The position numbers were made by a program, and so were the translations under genes. A stretch of 64,000 bases of DNA from an uncultured bacterium (lineage in GTDB: Bacteria; Edwardsbacteria; AC1; EtOH8): NCBI GenBank assembly GCA_937863685.1, contig CALMGM010000005.1, positions 62,001 to 126,000 of the forward strand, in the 5' to 3' direction. Positions within the stretch are counted from its first letter, which is position 1; each line of letters starts with the position of its first letter. Below are positions 16,000 to 23,452 of the stretch, piece after piece. The notes beneath the pieces are model-generated. The model was given only the letters and a program-made list of their open reading frames with translations, was not told where the DNA came from and searched no databases.

Positions 16000-16967
16000 T
16001 TTTTGTTTTCCCCGATGTCACACTGAAAATACATAAAGTGCAGTAAGATTCGAAGTGCCCTGCGGTCTGAGACTAATTCTGGGTTTTTAACGTTACAGGT
16101 ATCTTCTATCGCTTCAAAAATATCATCAAACAGGGCATAATTTTTCCTATTTGTTAATATTTCTTTTTGCAAATCAGCTGTTATGTTGTAATATATATTT
16201 TTCAAATCTTTGTTTTCAAATGATTCTAAAAATACTCTGAATTGTTCAAAAAATGGTAATGATTGTTGTTGAATTAGTTTAATGTATCCTTCACTAAGAT
16301 TATTGATTTTATTCTTTAGCGGGAAATCAGTTCTGTGAATATCTTTTATTCTTTTTGATATACTTCCAATTAAACTCGGATTTTTAGTTAAAAATCCATT
16401 AAGCAACTTTGCAATATCCTGTGGTGTAATGTCATCTATAAGTTTCCCTTTTAATTTGGAAACATGGCTCTCTAATATTGACAAGATTTCCTCTTGTATA
16501 TTTATGGGAAGTCCCTTAATCTGTGCCAATAAGTCTTCAAAGTCAATTATATGTTTGCTTTTATCGAAAGTATATTTCCCCTCTGTATCAAATATTGCGG
16601 TGTAATCTTTTTTCCTGGTTGTTATTAGAAAGTAATGAATGGGATAGGTTTCGTAAACTTTGTGTTTAATGTTTATCCCTATTTTCTCCTTGATATATGT
16701 TGATGTGTCTGTTGCGGTTACAGACACGCCAATCCCTTTGGCAGTATCGCCCAAATCAATTGCTGGGTAATTAGTGTGCGAGGTATTGAGATTTTTCAGA
16801 TTCCATCCATACACTTTATTCAATATTAAGACGCATAATTCTTCGTTAGTGTTGTTAACATCGTTCAGACGAGCCGCCGAACTTAACTCGGTATAAACCC
16901 GCCAATGGGTAAGTTGATTTAAGATTTTATGGATTATTTCAAGGTTCTGCATTTTTTGCAAACTCAC
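15996..16967 (-). CDS. SMEK-domain ABC-three-component system effector
   Basis: 323 aa from a GTG at 16965-16967; an ATG five codons on is an alternative. Residues 10-160 match the SMEK domain: LNDVNNTNEELCVLILNKVY, then NTSHTNYPAIDLGDTAKGIG, VSVTATDTSTYIKEKI and HYFLITTRKK, a PD-(D/E)XK-like arrangement with AIDLGD as a candidate acidic site. The C-terminus (SDRRALRILLHFMYFQCDIG) is the ABC-3C C-terminal helical module. It would be the first gene and the effector of this predicted anti-phage system. Nuclease activity is inferred from the fold family. Confidence 0.8.
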   Translation of the reverse strand: MSLQKMQNLEIIHKILNQLTHWRVYTELSSAARLNDVNNTNEELCVLILNKVYGWNLKNLNTSHTNYPAIDLGDTAKGIGVSVTATDTSTYIKEKIGINIKHKVYETYPIHYFLITTRKKDYTAIFDTEGKYTFDKSKHIIDFEDLLAQIKGLPINIQEEILSILESHVSKLKGKLIDDITPQDIAKLLNGFLTKNPSLIGSISKRIKDIHRTDFPLKNKINNLSEGYIKLIQQQSLPFFEQFRVFLESFENKDLKNIYYNITADLQKEILTNRKNYALFDDIFEAIEDTCNVKNPELVSDRRALRILLHFMYFQCDIGENKK

Positions 16968-16990
16968 ATGGTTAACTTATTTAATGTTTC

Positions 16991-17019
16991 ATATTAGCAT
17001 TTTCTCTCTATAAAATCAA
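16991..17019 (-). promoter_or_regulatory. Promoter of the ABC-3C operon
   Basis: On the minus strand TTGATT (17014-17019), 17-nt spacer, TAATAT (16991-16996). The start site would be about 16984, leaving a leader of about 17 nt before the GTG. Confidence 0.6.
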
Positions 17020-17079
17020 GAGCCAAAAGCCATACCTTCAAAATCAATATTTATATGAACTGCCCACCATTTTTGTGGC

Positions 17080-18390
17080 TCAGCTCTTAATCCCCAGTCG
17101 GATAAATATATCCCTGGCCTCTTTTACCATGTCGGGCCGGGCCATGACCTGGCCATAATAACTCAAGGCCTTGGCCGTTTCCATCGGCTGGTTCAATTCC
17201 TGGAATATAGCCACTGCGTCCTTAAACTTATCCCCTGATTTCTCTATTCTGGCCTGTAAAAGCAAGGCCTCGGCCCTGCCAACCTTGGATTTCAGCTCTT
17301 CCGCCAGTTGCAGAGCCTGGAAGGCATAGTCGCCAGCCGTTTGGCCGCCGCTGACGATTTCCAGTTCCCCAAGTGCAGAATAAGCCCTGCGCAAAGCCTC
17401 TTTGGCCTTAATCTCCTTCGCTATCCGTTCCCCGGCCAAAAGGCGGCCCCTGGCAGTCTGGTATTCTTCCTGGGCCAGATGAATCCGGCCAATATTTATA
17501 AGACAAATGGCCTGCCCTTTCCGGTCGCTGGTGTCCTCTTTTATCTGCAAAGCTTTGGTGTAATAGTCCAAGGCCTGTGGATATTCACAAAGGTTTTTGT
17601 GCATGATTCCGATGTTATTCAAACTGCGGCCCTGGCCGTCCCGGTCACCAATCTCCTCCTGGGTTTTCAGGGCTTTGGAATAATATTCCAGAGCCTTCGG
17701 GTAGTCTCCCAGTTTGTCATACACAGTCCCGATATTGTTAAATCCGTTGGCCTGCCCCTTGCGGTCGCCTATCTTCTCTTTTATGGCAAGGGTTTCATTG
17801 TAATACTTAAGAGCATCGGAATAATCACCCCGGCTATAATGAACCGAGCCAATGTTGTTCAAACTGCGGGCCTGGCCTTCACGGTCACCGATGCCCTCCT
17901 GAATCTCCAAAGACCTGTTATAATTGTCCAGGGCCTTCCGGTAATCCCCGCAGCAGTAATGGAGATAGCCGATGTTGTTGAAACTATTTGCCTGACCCAA
18001 GCGGTCGTCCATAGCCTCCTGTATCTTAACGGCTTTGTCATAGTATTCCAGTGCCAACGGATAATTGCCTTTGGAGTTGTGGACATGTCCAATATTGTGG
18101 AGACTTTCTGCTTGGCCCTTTTCGTCATTAACCGACTGATACAGTAAAAGAGCTTTCCCCGCCTGGGCCAGCATGTCATCATTCCTGCCTACCGCACTGT
18201 AGATATCGCTCAACTGCAAATGACAATCGGCCTGGTGTTTATCATCCCGGATTTTACCGGACAGCACCAAGCCACGATTAAGGTCACCTATGGCCAATTC
18301 ATTCCGACCAACCAGACCCAGCACCTGGGCACGGTTCAACAGGATGTGGACTACCCTGGTGTGTTCGATATGGTGATTTTGCTTTGCCAT
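17080..18390 (-). CDS. Tetratricopeptide-repeat protein (Rapsyn/LGN-like repeats)
   Basis: 436 aa made almost wholly of 40-residue TPRs with a strongly repeated unit such as GQANSFNNIGYLHYCCGDYR; about eight repeats of the G-D-xxGQAxxxNNIG type between residues 30 and 330. No signal peptide, enzymatic domain or membrane segment. It resembles LGN/Rapsyn-type scaffolds and the other 436-aa TPR protein at 55264-56574, though the two are only repeat-level similar. Its promoter places the start of transcription almost on the ATG, with a palindrome around the -10. Role unknown. Confidence 0.9.
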   Translation of the reverse strand: MAKQNHHIEHTRVVHILLNRAQVLGLVGRNELAIGDLNRGLVLSGKIRDDKHQADCHLQLSDIYSAVGRNDDMLAQAGKALLLYQSVNDEKGQAESLHNIGHVHNSKGNYPLALEYYDKAVKIQEAMDDRLGQANSFNNIGYLHYCCGDYRKALDNYNRSLEIQEGIGDREGQARSLNNIGSVHYSRGDYSDALKYYNETLAIKEKIGDRKGQANGFNNIGTVYDKLGDYPKALEYYSKALKTQEEIGDRDGQGRSLNNIGIMHKNLCEYPQALDYYTKALQIKEDTSDRKGQAICLINIGRIHLAQEEYQTARGRLLAGERIAKEIKAKEALRRAYSALGELEIVSGGQTAGDYAFQALQLAEELKSKVGRAEALLLQARIEKSGDKFKDAVAIFQELNQPMETAKALSYYGQVMARPDMVKEARDIFIRLGIKS

Positions 18391-18427
18391 TTAGCTTAAG
18401 AATAGCAATTTAAGCTAAGAATATCAA
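18391..18427 (-). promoter_or_regulatory. Promoter with palindromic operator, near-leaderless start
   Basis: TTGATA (18422-18427), 17-nt spacer and TATTCT (18399-18404) on the minus strand end 8 nt before the ATG, so the mRNA would be leaderless or nearly so; no Shine-Dalgarno is visible. TTAGCTTAA (18391-18399) and TTAAGCTAA (18410-18418) form a 9-bp inverted repeat bracketing the -10, a good operator candidate. Confidence 0.6.
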
Positions 18428-18519
18428 GAATAATAATGCTATGCCATTGTCCTCGCCGCCCCGCTCTGCTACCGGCTTACAGAAGCCCCTGCGCCAAGAG
18501 CCTCATTGCATCAGGCTTC

Positions 18520-18549
18520 TTGACAAAGACAGCAAAAATATTGTATAAT
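18520..18549 (+). promoter_or_regulatory. Promoter of the structured leader
   Basis: TTGACA (18520-18525), 18-nt spacer, TATAAT (18544-18549). Both hexamers are perfect consensus; expected start about 18556. Confidence 0.8.
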
Positions 18550-18555
18550 CAGATG

Positions 18556-18634
18556 TAGATTAATATCACTGCTTGCGCAGTGGGCTCTACCCCGTTACCA
18601 GCGAACTATATCCGCTGGTGTCGGGGTTTTTTTG
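18556..18634 (+). ncRNA. Orphan structured leader or small RNA ending in a terminator
   Basis: After a perfect consensus promoter come a hairpin CACTGC-TTGC-GCAGTG (18567-18582), a short segment GGGCTCTACCCC that could form its own GGG/CCC stem, and a terminator made of CCCCG...CGGGG and CCAGCG...CGCTGG arms (18590-18626) followed by seven T. The GGG/CCC stem and the terminator compete for the same CCCC. This is the layout of an attenuator or small riboswitch, or else a free 80-nt RNA. I could not match it to any class I know. Confidence 0.6.
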
Positions 18635-18846
18635 TAAAAATGATTTGTTGTTGCTCATCCGCCCCCGCTTTTGCTTTGAGGGGCCACCATAACACCTTAT
18701 GAATATTAGGTTCGTCCCGGAGCTCCTGGTGGATGAAAGGGTAAAGGCACAGCTTGACAGAGAGACTAAAAAATAACTTCATCAATAACAATAACTTATA
18801 AAAATTGATGATACCGAAAGTATCATGGTTTTGAGGAGTAGATAAA
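18635..18846. other. Spacer between the leader terminator and the 18847 gene
   Basis: About 210 nt. It holds a possible 25-codon frame (18699-18776, MNIRFVPELLVDERVKAQLD...), with no good Shine-Dalgarno, and a TGATAC-CGAAA-GTATCA hairpin just before the GAGGAG ribosome-binding site of the 18847 gene. No second clear promoter is seen. The small frame is not called as a gene. Confidence 0.4.
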
Positions 18847-19620
18847 ATGGGTTCTAATGAGAAGGCAGGAGCCAAGAAATCAGTAAAGAACAGGAAGCAT
18901 GACGGCATCAAGTCGTGTAAGATATACAGCGACATCCACAATTGGCTGGTGAGCGGTATCCCGGTCGAGAAGGTAGCGGCCATGATTCGGGAGCCGGGGC
19001 ACCTGACCAAGATGAAGAAGGAATCCCTGGTGCTCGCTTTGAAGCGTTACCTGAAGGACGTTCCTCCAGGAGAGATAGTGGCAAAGCATATCCCACTCAT
19101 GGTCATCCGGGCAATGGAGAAAATCGAACCAGCGATAGAGACTATCAAGTTCATGCAGGGCGTCGTCAAGTTCTATATTGTCCGGGTGGAAAAGAAGTGG
19201 AACGCCTTTGCTAAAATTGAGGCGAAGCTGGAGGCCCAGATAGAGGGGGAGGTGAATCCGGAGTATGCAGCATCCCTCCTCCAGAACCTGTTTAAGCTGT
19301 CCGAGGGAGTCGAGGCCGACACGATAAAGATTGTGCATTTGCAAAAGGAAATAATTGAAGTCCAGGTCGACGCCGGAATCATTCAGCGGAACCTTGGCAC
19401 GCTGGACGTCAACGTGGTGAAGTATGAGGCCAGCATCCGGGAGATAGCCAAGACCAGCAGCATGAAGGTCGAGAACATCGAGGCTCTGCTGAAGAATCCG
19501 CAGTCAATGTATAAAGTCATGGATTTCGTGAAGGCGCTGAGAAAGGCCGACCCGAAAATCATTGACAGGTTCCTCAAGGAAGACCGGAAGGCCCTGGAAG
19601 AGGCGAAGAATAAAAAATAA
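18847..19620 (+). CDS. Hypothetical helical protein behind the structured leader
   Basis: 257 aa; GAGGAG lies 8 nt before the ATG. It starts with a basic tail (GSNEKAGAKKSVKNRKHDG), continues with a short helical region that could be a helix-turn-helix (IHNWLVSGIPVEKVAAMIRE), and is then nearly all alpha-helix or coiled coil to a charged end. The layout recalls small phage- or island-encoded DNA-binding proteins such as terminase small subunits, but no motif proves it. Its transcript is followed by the same CTGCAATCAATTGCAG palindrome that follows the SAM-switch genes, then an intrinsic terminator. Function unknown. Confidence 0.7.
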   Translation: MGSNEKAGAKKSVKNRKHDGIKSCKIYSDIHNWLVSGIPVEKVAAMIREPGHLTKMKKESLVLALKRYLKDVPPGEIVAKHIPLMVIRAMEKIEPAIETIKFMQGVVKFYIVRVEKKWNAFAKIEAKLEAQIEGEVNPEYAASLLQNLFKLSEGVEADTIKIVHLQKEIIEVQVDAGIIQRNLGTLDVNVVKYEASIREIAKTSSMKVENIEALLKNPQSMYKVMDFVKALRKADPKIIDRFLKEDRKALEEAKNKK

Positions 19621-19624
19621 TTCA

Positions 19625-19648
19625 ATTTCTGCAATCAATTGCAGGAAT
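19625..19648 (+). repeat. Palindromic hairpin, CTGCAATCAATTGCAG family, copy 2
   Basis: ATTTCTGCAAT/ATTGCAGGAAT around CA. It shares a 20-base exact core with 8983-9002 and lies 4 nt after the stop of the upstream gene. Confidence 0.7.
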
Positions 19649-19665
19649 CAATAATAATGGGAAAT

Positions 19666-19695
19666 GCCAGGCCGTAAAGCCTGGCGTTTTCTTTT
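19666..19695 (+). terminator. Intrinsic terminator after the 18847 gene
   Basis: GCCAGGC (19666-19672) and GCCTGGC (19679-19685) with a CGTAAA loop, followed by GTTTTCTTTT. Confidence 0.85.
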
Positions 19696-19746
19696 GTAAC
19701 GTTTCTGCTCAACGGCAAATCCCAACCATGCCAGGGAGCCTCGGTA

Positions 19747-21018
19747 TCAGACCGCCTTAGCCACCGGCAGGTCTTCCCAGCTGGTTGTGAACCTTGGAGA
19801 AAGCATCATCTGCCTCATCTTCCAGGGACGGTTGATTCCCGCTGCGGCATACTTGAGAGTTCCCCGGCCCATCCGGGAATTGATGGAGTCCACCGCCCGC
19901 ATCAGCCCGGTCTCTCCCGATTTCTCCTGGCCCGGCTCCAACATGTCCAGTTGGGTAATATCCCTCGGCCCGATACCAGCCAACAGCACCCCGGCCCGCT
20001 TGTAGGAATAACCGGGCTTGAAGATGTTCTTTAGCCCCCGGTGGGCCAGCTCCAGCAGACGGGGGGTATAGTCGGTGGGCTCGGGCAGGCCCAGGGTAAT
20101 GGAATTTGAATACTGGGGCTCATCCCGGAAACAGTTGCTGCCTATGAACACCGTCAGCAGGGAGGCCTTGGATTTCTGCTTCCGGAGCTTCTCGGCGCAC
20201 ATGGTGGTGAATTCGGCCACGGCCTGCTCCAGTTCCTCTTTGACGTGGACGTCCCGGCCAAAAGAGCGGGAGGTCATAATGCACTTCTTGGGCGGCGGGG
20301 TCTCCTGACCATCAATGCAGGGGTTGCCCCGGAGCTCCTCGACCATTCTGAGGCCCACCACGGTCATATGGCTCCGTATCCAGTCGTCATTGGCGTTCCT
20401 GAGCTGAAGGGCCGTCTGGATGCCGTGGCGGCTCAGGAGGGCCGTATAACGCCTTCCTACGCCCCATATATCCTCCACCTTGGTCTGGGCCAGCAGCTGG
20501 TCGATTTGGGGGTTGTCTGTGATATCGAGCACGCCGCCCAACCCTGGGTCTTTCTTGGCGAGGCGATTAGCCAGCTTGGCCAGGGTCTTGGTGGGGCCGA
20601 TGCCTATGGAGACCGGGATGCCAGTCCACTGGCTTACGGTGGCCTTGATTTTCCGGCAATAGGCCGTCCGGTCGATATTCATGCTGGCCAGGGATAGAAA
20701 GGCCTCATCGATGGAATAAATTTCCATTTCCGGCGTGAACTGCCGGAGGGTGGCCATCACCCGGCTTGAGAGGTCACCGTAAAGGGCGAAGTTGGCCGAG
20801 AAAACAGCCACGTTGTGCTGGTCGATAATTTGCTGGTATTTGAAGACTGGCTCAAACCCGGCGATGCCCAGGGCCTTGGCCTCGTTGGTGCGGGCTATGA
20901 CGCAGCCGTCGTTGTTGGATAGCACGATGACCGGCCTGCCCTCCAGAGATGGATTGAAGACCCGTTCACAGGAAGCATAAAAACTATTGCAGTCGGCCAG
21001 AGCGAATATCTTTCTCAT
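19747..21018 (-). CDS. umuC: DNA polymerase V subunit UmuC (Y family)
   Basis: 423 aa translesion polymerase. N-terminal [16 protein letters not shown] supplies the first metal-binding Asp; [17 protein letters not shown] is the fingers region; [14 protein letters not shown] holds the catalytic SIDE motif (about residues 99-107); helix-hairpin-helix [15 protein letters not shown] (about 180-195); little-finger domain from about 240. It lies 12 nt after umuD and is its operon partner; cleaved UmuD' normally activates UmuC for error-prone bypass after SOS induction. No gap or frameshift is visible. Confidence 0.97.
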   Translation of the reverse strand: MRKIFALADCNSFYASCERVFNPSLEGRPVIVLSNNDGCVIARTNEAKALGIAGFEPVFKYQQIIDQHNVAVFSANFALYGDLSSRVMATLRQFTPEMEIYSIDEAFLSLASMNIDRTAYCRKIKATVSQWTGIPVSIGIGPTKTLAKLANRLAKKDPGLGGVLDITDNPQIDQLLAQTKVEDIWGVGRRYTALLSRHGIQTALQLRNANDDWIRSHMTVVGLRMVEELRGNPCIDGQETPPPKKCIMTSRSFGRDVHVKEELEQAVAEFTTMCAEKLRKQKSKASLLTVFIGSNCFRDEPQYSNSITLGLPEPTDYTPRLLELAHRGLKNIFKPGYSYKRAGVLLAGIGPRDITQLDMLEPGQEKSGETGLMRAVDSINSRMGRGTLKYAAAGINRPWKMRQMMLSPRFTTSWEDLPVAKAV

Positions 21019-21030
21019 AATGAAACCAGT

Positions 21031-21480
21031 TTACACCTTGTGTATGACAAAAACTACGACTCCCCAAATCTTCAGGTCAGCCAGGTCATCCAGCTTAACC
21101 TCCGGGTAATCCGGGTTCTCGGAAGCCAGATACATCCGCCCGGCCCGTTGCCGGAGCCGTTTTACAGTCAGCTCCCCGTCCAGTGCCGCCACCACTATCT
21201 TTTTGTCGCCCGGCTCCAGCGAGCGGTCTACCAGCAGAAGGTCGCCGGAATGGATACCAGCTCCAATCATTGAATTGCCGGATACCTTGACGATGAAGGT
21301 TGCGGCTGGATTCTTTATCAGGTGTTCATTCAAATCCAGCTTCTTCTCAATGAAATCATCGGCTGGAGAGGGGAACCCTGCCGGGACTCGGGAACTATAT
21401 ACCGGCAGGGCTACCCGGCCTTTTTGCCTGGGGCGGTAGATACCTGTAACTACAGTATAGTTTATTTTTGGGACGGGCAT
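21031..21480 (-). CDS. umuD: SOS mutagenesis protease UmuD (S24/LexA family)
   Basis: 149 aa from the ATG at 21478-21480, which has AAAGGTG upstream; a GTG three codons earlier is possible. The self-cleavage site VPAGFPSP has Ala34-Gly35. The catalytic Ser is in VSGNSMIGAGIHSGD (about 71) and the general base Lys is in LDGELTVKRL (about 108). RecA-driven autocleavage would release UmuD' for the polymerase encoded just downstream. No LexA box of a familiar phylum was recognised in the 225 nt upstream, where the control signal must lie. Confidence 0.95.
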   Translation of the reverse strand: MPVPKINYTVVTGIYRPRQKGRVALPVYSSRVPAGFPSPADDFIEKKLDLNEHLIKNPAATFIVKVSGNSMIGAGIHSGDLLLVDRSLEPGDKKIVVAALDGELTVKRLRQRAGRMYLASENPDYPEVKLDDLADLKIWGVVVFVIHKV

Positions 21481-21714
21481 TTTATTCACCTTTTAAATCT
21501 TTTATCTGGGCATTTCTTGCCAGAAAGATGATACTCCAATTACAAATGAAAATCAATATCAGAAACAACATGCTTACCATAACATCAATAACGATTTCAC
21601 TTGACATCTCAAGCTAAATATAATATATTTAATATTCGCCTTTAATCCAGATTTCTAAATAAATGGGTTGACTAATATTTTCAAACATAAGAGAGTGCAT
21701 CCACTAAGTAATTT

Positions 21715-22101
21715 ATGAATCCTGTTATTCAGTTTGAGAAATCAGAAGAATCCTACGAAGCTTCTGAATTATGCAATAAACATAAAAAATATTCAAGCAG
21801 TATAAATAGAATATACTATTCGCTGCTTCAATATATAAAAGGCGTGCTCCTTTTTGCGGGTAAAGATTTGAGTTCGTTGGCAGGACAGAATTCCCACGAT
21901 AAAATACGAACTGCGGGCATGGGATATGTTCTGGAGAAAAATCTTTTAAAGAATGCGTATTCCTTTGTGTGTGACTTTGATTCGCTGCGTAATCTACGTG
22001 TAAAGGCCGATTACGAATGCATACATATGGACGATACGGATTATAGTTTTGCCCAACTAACGTATGAAAAAATGAAGGGATATTTCAAATATGTGCCTTG
22101 A
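21715..22101 (+). CDS. HEPN-domain protein, putative toxin of a tripartite cassette
   Basis: 128 aa alpha-helical protein with the HEPN pattern SSINRIYYSLLQYIKGVLLF (about 28-47), a central SHDKI segment and LRNLRVKADYECIHMDD (about 96-112), the RxxADY hallmark of the family. Many HEPN proteins are RNases; the exact RxxxxH catalytic spacing is not clear here, so activity is uncertain. It is the first of three AT-rich genes: its end overlaps the next start by 11 bp. Partners at 22091 and 22564 suggest a toxin-antitoxin-chaperone arrangement. Confidence 0.75.
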   Translation: MNPVIQFEKSEESYEASELCNKHKKYSSSINRIYYSLLQYIKGVLLFAGKDLSSLAGQNSHDKIRTAGMGYVLEKNLLKNAYSFVCDFDSLRNLRVKADYECIHMDDTDYSFAQLTYEKMKGYFKYVP

Positions 22102-22561
22102 CATAAATCAAGAATTGAAGAAGATTAAGAAATCCATAAAGGACAACTTTTCTATTGACTCAGTTATCGTTTTCAATGAACATGATAACACCCATTCAGT
22201 TGTCATATCACGACCAGAGGTTTATTTGTCAGAGCGTTTTCGTGATTTTGCTTCTGAGGCGATAGGTTCATTGTGGGAAAGAGGCGTGCATAACTCTTCT
22301 ATCATTTGTGAGCCAGGATTAAATATTTGCCAAGAATTTAATTTCAATGAAGCTATTGTTGAATTATTAACTGGTTATACTATGCATTCCAAACAAAACG
22401 GTTGGCAGCCTGTAGGTGTTACATCAATAGTCAGCCTAACAAAGATTAACACTTATGGAATAAGTAGTATTAACTCATCTCCACTTGAACTTTATGCAAT
22501 ACCAAAGGATACTTCTCTGGAAAACAATATATTTTCAATGTCCTATTGTAAGGCCGCATAA
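22091..22561 (+). CDS. Hypothetical protein, middle gene of the HEPN/SecB-like cassette
   Basis: 156 aa, starting at an ATG inside the 3' end of the HEPN gene. Visible features: a short N-terminal helix (NQELKKIKKSIKDNF), a strand-rich core with DSVIVFNEHDNTHSVVISRP, and no signal peptide. It lacks the GSxARGxxxSDxDL motif of MNT nucleotidyltransferases that often pair with HEPN toxins. By position and translational overlap it is the best candidate for the antitoxin or adaptor that a SecB-like chaperone would hold, but nothing in the sequence proves this. Confidence 0.65.
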   Translation: MCLDINQELKKIKKSIKDNFSIDSVIVFNEHDNTHSVVISRPEVYLSERFRDFASEAIGSLWERGVHNSSIICEPGLNICQEFNFNEAIVELLTGYTMHSKQNGWQPVGVTSIVSLTKINTYGISSINSSPLELYAIPKDTSLENNIFSMSYCKAA

Positions 22562-22563
22562 CA

Positions 22564-22983
22564 ATGGATGAGACAAAACAGCCAGGCATTAAATGTAATG
22601 CCATTATTCTCAAACGCAGCGCATTTGAAAGACAACCTATAATTTCATTAAAACCTATTGTGCGTTCAGAGTTTTCTCTTGATGTTGCGATAGGGGATGA
22701 TAATAAAAAATCTTCCGTCGTGGTCGGGTGCATTATTAAATTTCTGAACGAGAAGGAAGAGGTTTTCGCACAAGCAGAAGTAGAATATCTTGGTTTATTT
22801 GAGGTTGATGGGCAATCCGAAAACATGGATATATCCCAATTTTCGAACAATAGCGCACCAGCAATTATTTTTCCATACGTGCGCAATTATATCCATAATT
22901 TAACACTTCTCTCTGGAATTTCACAAGTGATAATACCGCCTGTAAATATCCAAGCAGCAATACAAAAAGTGCTAAAGAAATAA
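22564..22983 (+). CDS. SecB-like chaperone
   Basis: 139 aa, 2 nt after the middle gene. The C-terminal half has the SecB signature NNSAPAIIFPYVRNYIHNLT followed by LLSGISQVIIPPVNI (about residues 92-130), and the N-terminal half has the expected strands (FSLDVAIGD, SSVVVGCIIKF, AEVEYLGLFEV). Canonical SecB guides exported proteins to SecA; short SecB-like proteins next to toxin-antitoxin pairs act instead as antitoxin-dedicated chaperones (TAC systems). The neighbours here are a HEPN protein and an unknown protein, which favours the second role. Confidence 0.75.
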   Translation: MDETKQPGIKCNAIILKRSAFERQPIISLKPIVRSEFSLDVAIGDDNKKSSVVVGCIIKFLNEKEEVFAQAEVEYLGLFEVDGQSENMDISQFSNNSAPAIIFPYVRNYIHNLTLLSGISQVIIPPVNIQAAIQKVLKK

Positions 22984-22989
22984 ATACAT

Positions 22990-23025
22990 AAAAACCCCCC
23001 AGTAAATAAATACTGGGGGGTTTTT
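22990..23025 (+). terminator. Strong intrinsic terminator
   Basis: AAAAACCCCCCAGTA and TACTGGGGGGTTTTT arms (perfect 15 bp) around AATAAA. It closes the HEPN/SecB-like operon. Confidence 0.95.
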
Positions 23026-23059
23026 ACTATGCAACTTTTTTAAATATATCCTACAGATT

Positions 23060-23428
23060 TATGCATTGGTAGGTTGGCCAGCCGGGGAATAACCTTCAGC
23101 GACAGTATCATAAGGTATGGGCTCGGCAAGGCGGCTGGTCAGCCCGTTGATAAAAATCCGGGATTCGGGTAGCGTTCATGCTTTCTAAGCTGCCTTAGGG
23201 CTTGACAGTTCCATATATGGCTTCTTTGTCAGGGCTTTAACATGGTTCGTTTAAACTCTTCGGATTGGTTGATTACCTCGTCAAGGGATTCTAAAGAATG
23301 GTAATAAATACTACATTCTACGGACATTAGCCAGTTGCAAATGTCGTCCACTTCAGCCAGCCAGTACACGAAGTCCGACAAATATATCTATCTCAAAAGG
23401 ACCCTATAGTTAAGCTATAGGGTCCTTT
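23060..23428 (+). repeat. Diverged long member of the intergenic element family, with terminator
   Basis: No gene is seen between 22984 and 23452. The 5' part has GGGGAATAACCTT, and the 3' part has GACATT...AATGTC (a hairpin where the other copies have the T-arm-like sequence), CGTCCACTTCAGCCAGCCA and a GTAC...GTCCGAC tail, in the same order as in 32301-32450. The middle is about 170 nt longer than in the other copies. It ends with the terminator AAAGGACCCTATAG...CTATAGGGTCCTTT (23396-23428). Kinship is by short blocks only. Confidence 0.45.
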
Positions 23429-23452
23429 AATTATGTTACTTATGAAAAATAA

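Noticed and set aside
18556-18634. Purine or preQ1 riboswitch
   Set aside because: The TATAAT and CTCTACC bits recall a purine aptamer, but the 4-nt first loop cannot make the loop-loop contact and the junction bases do not match.
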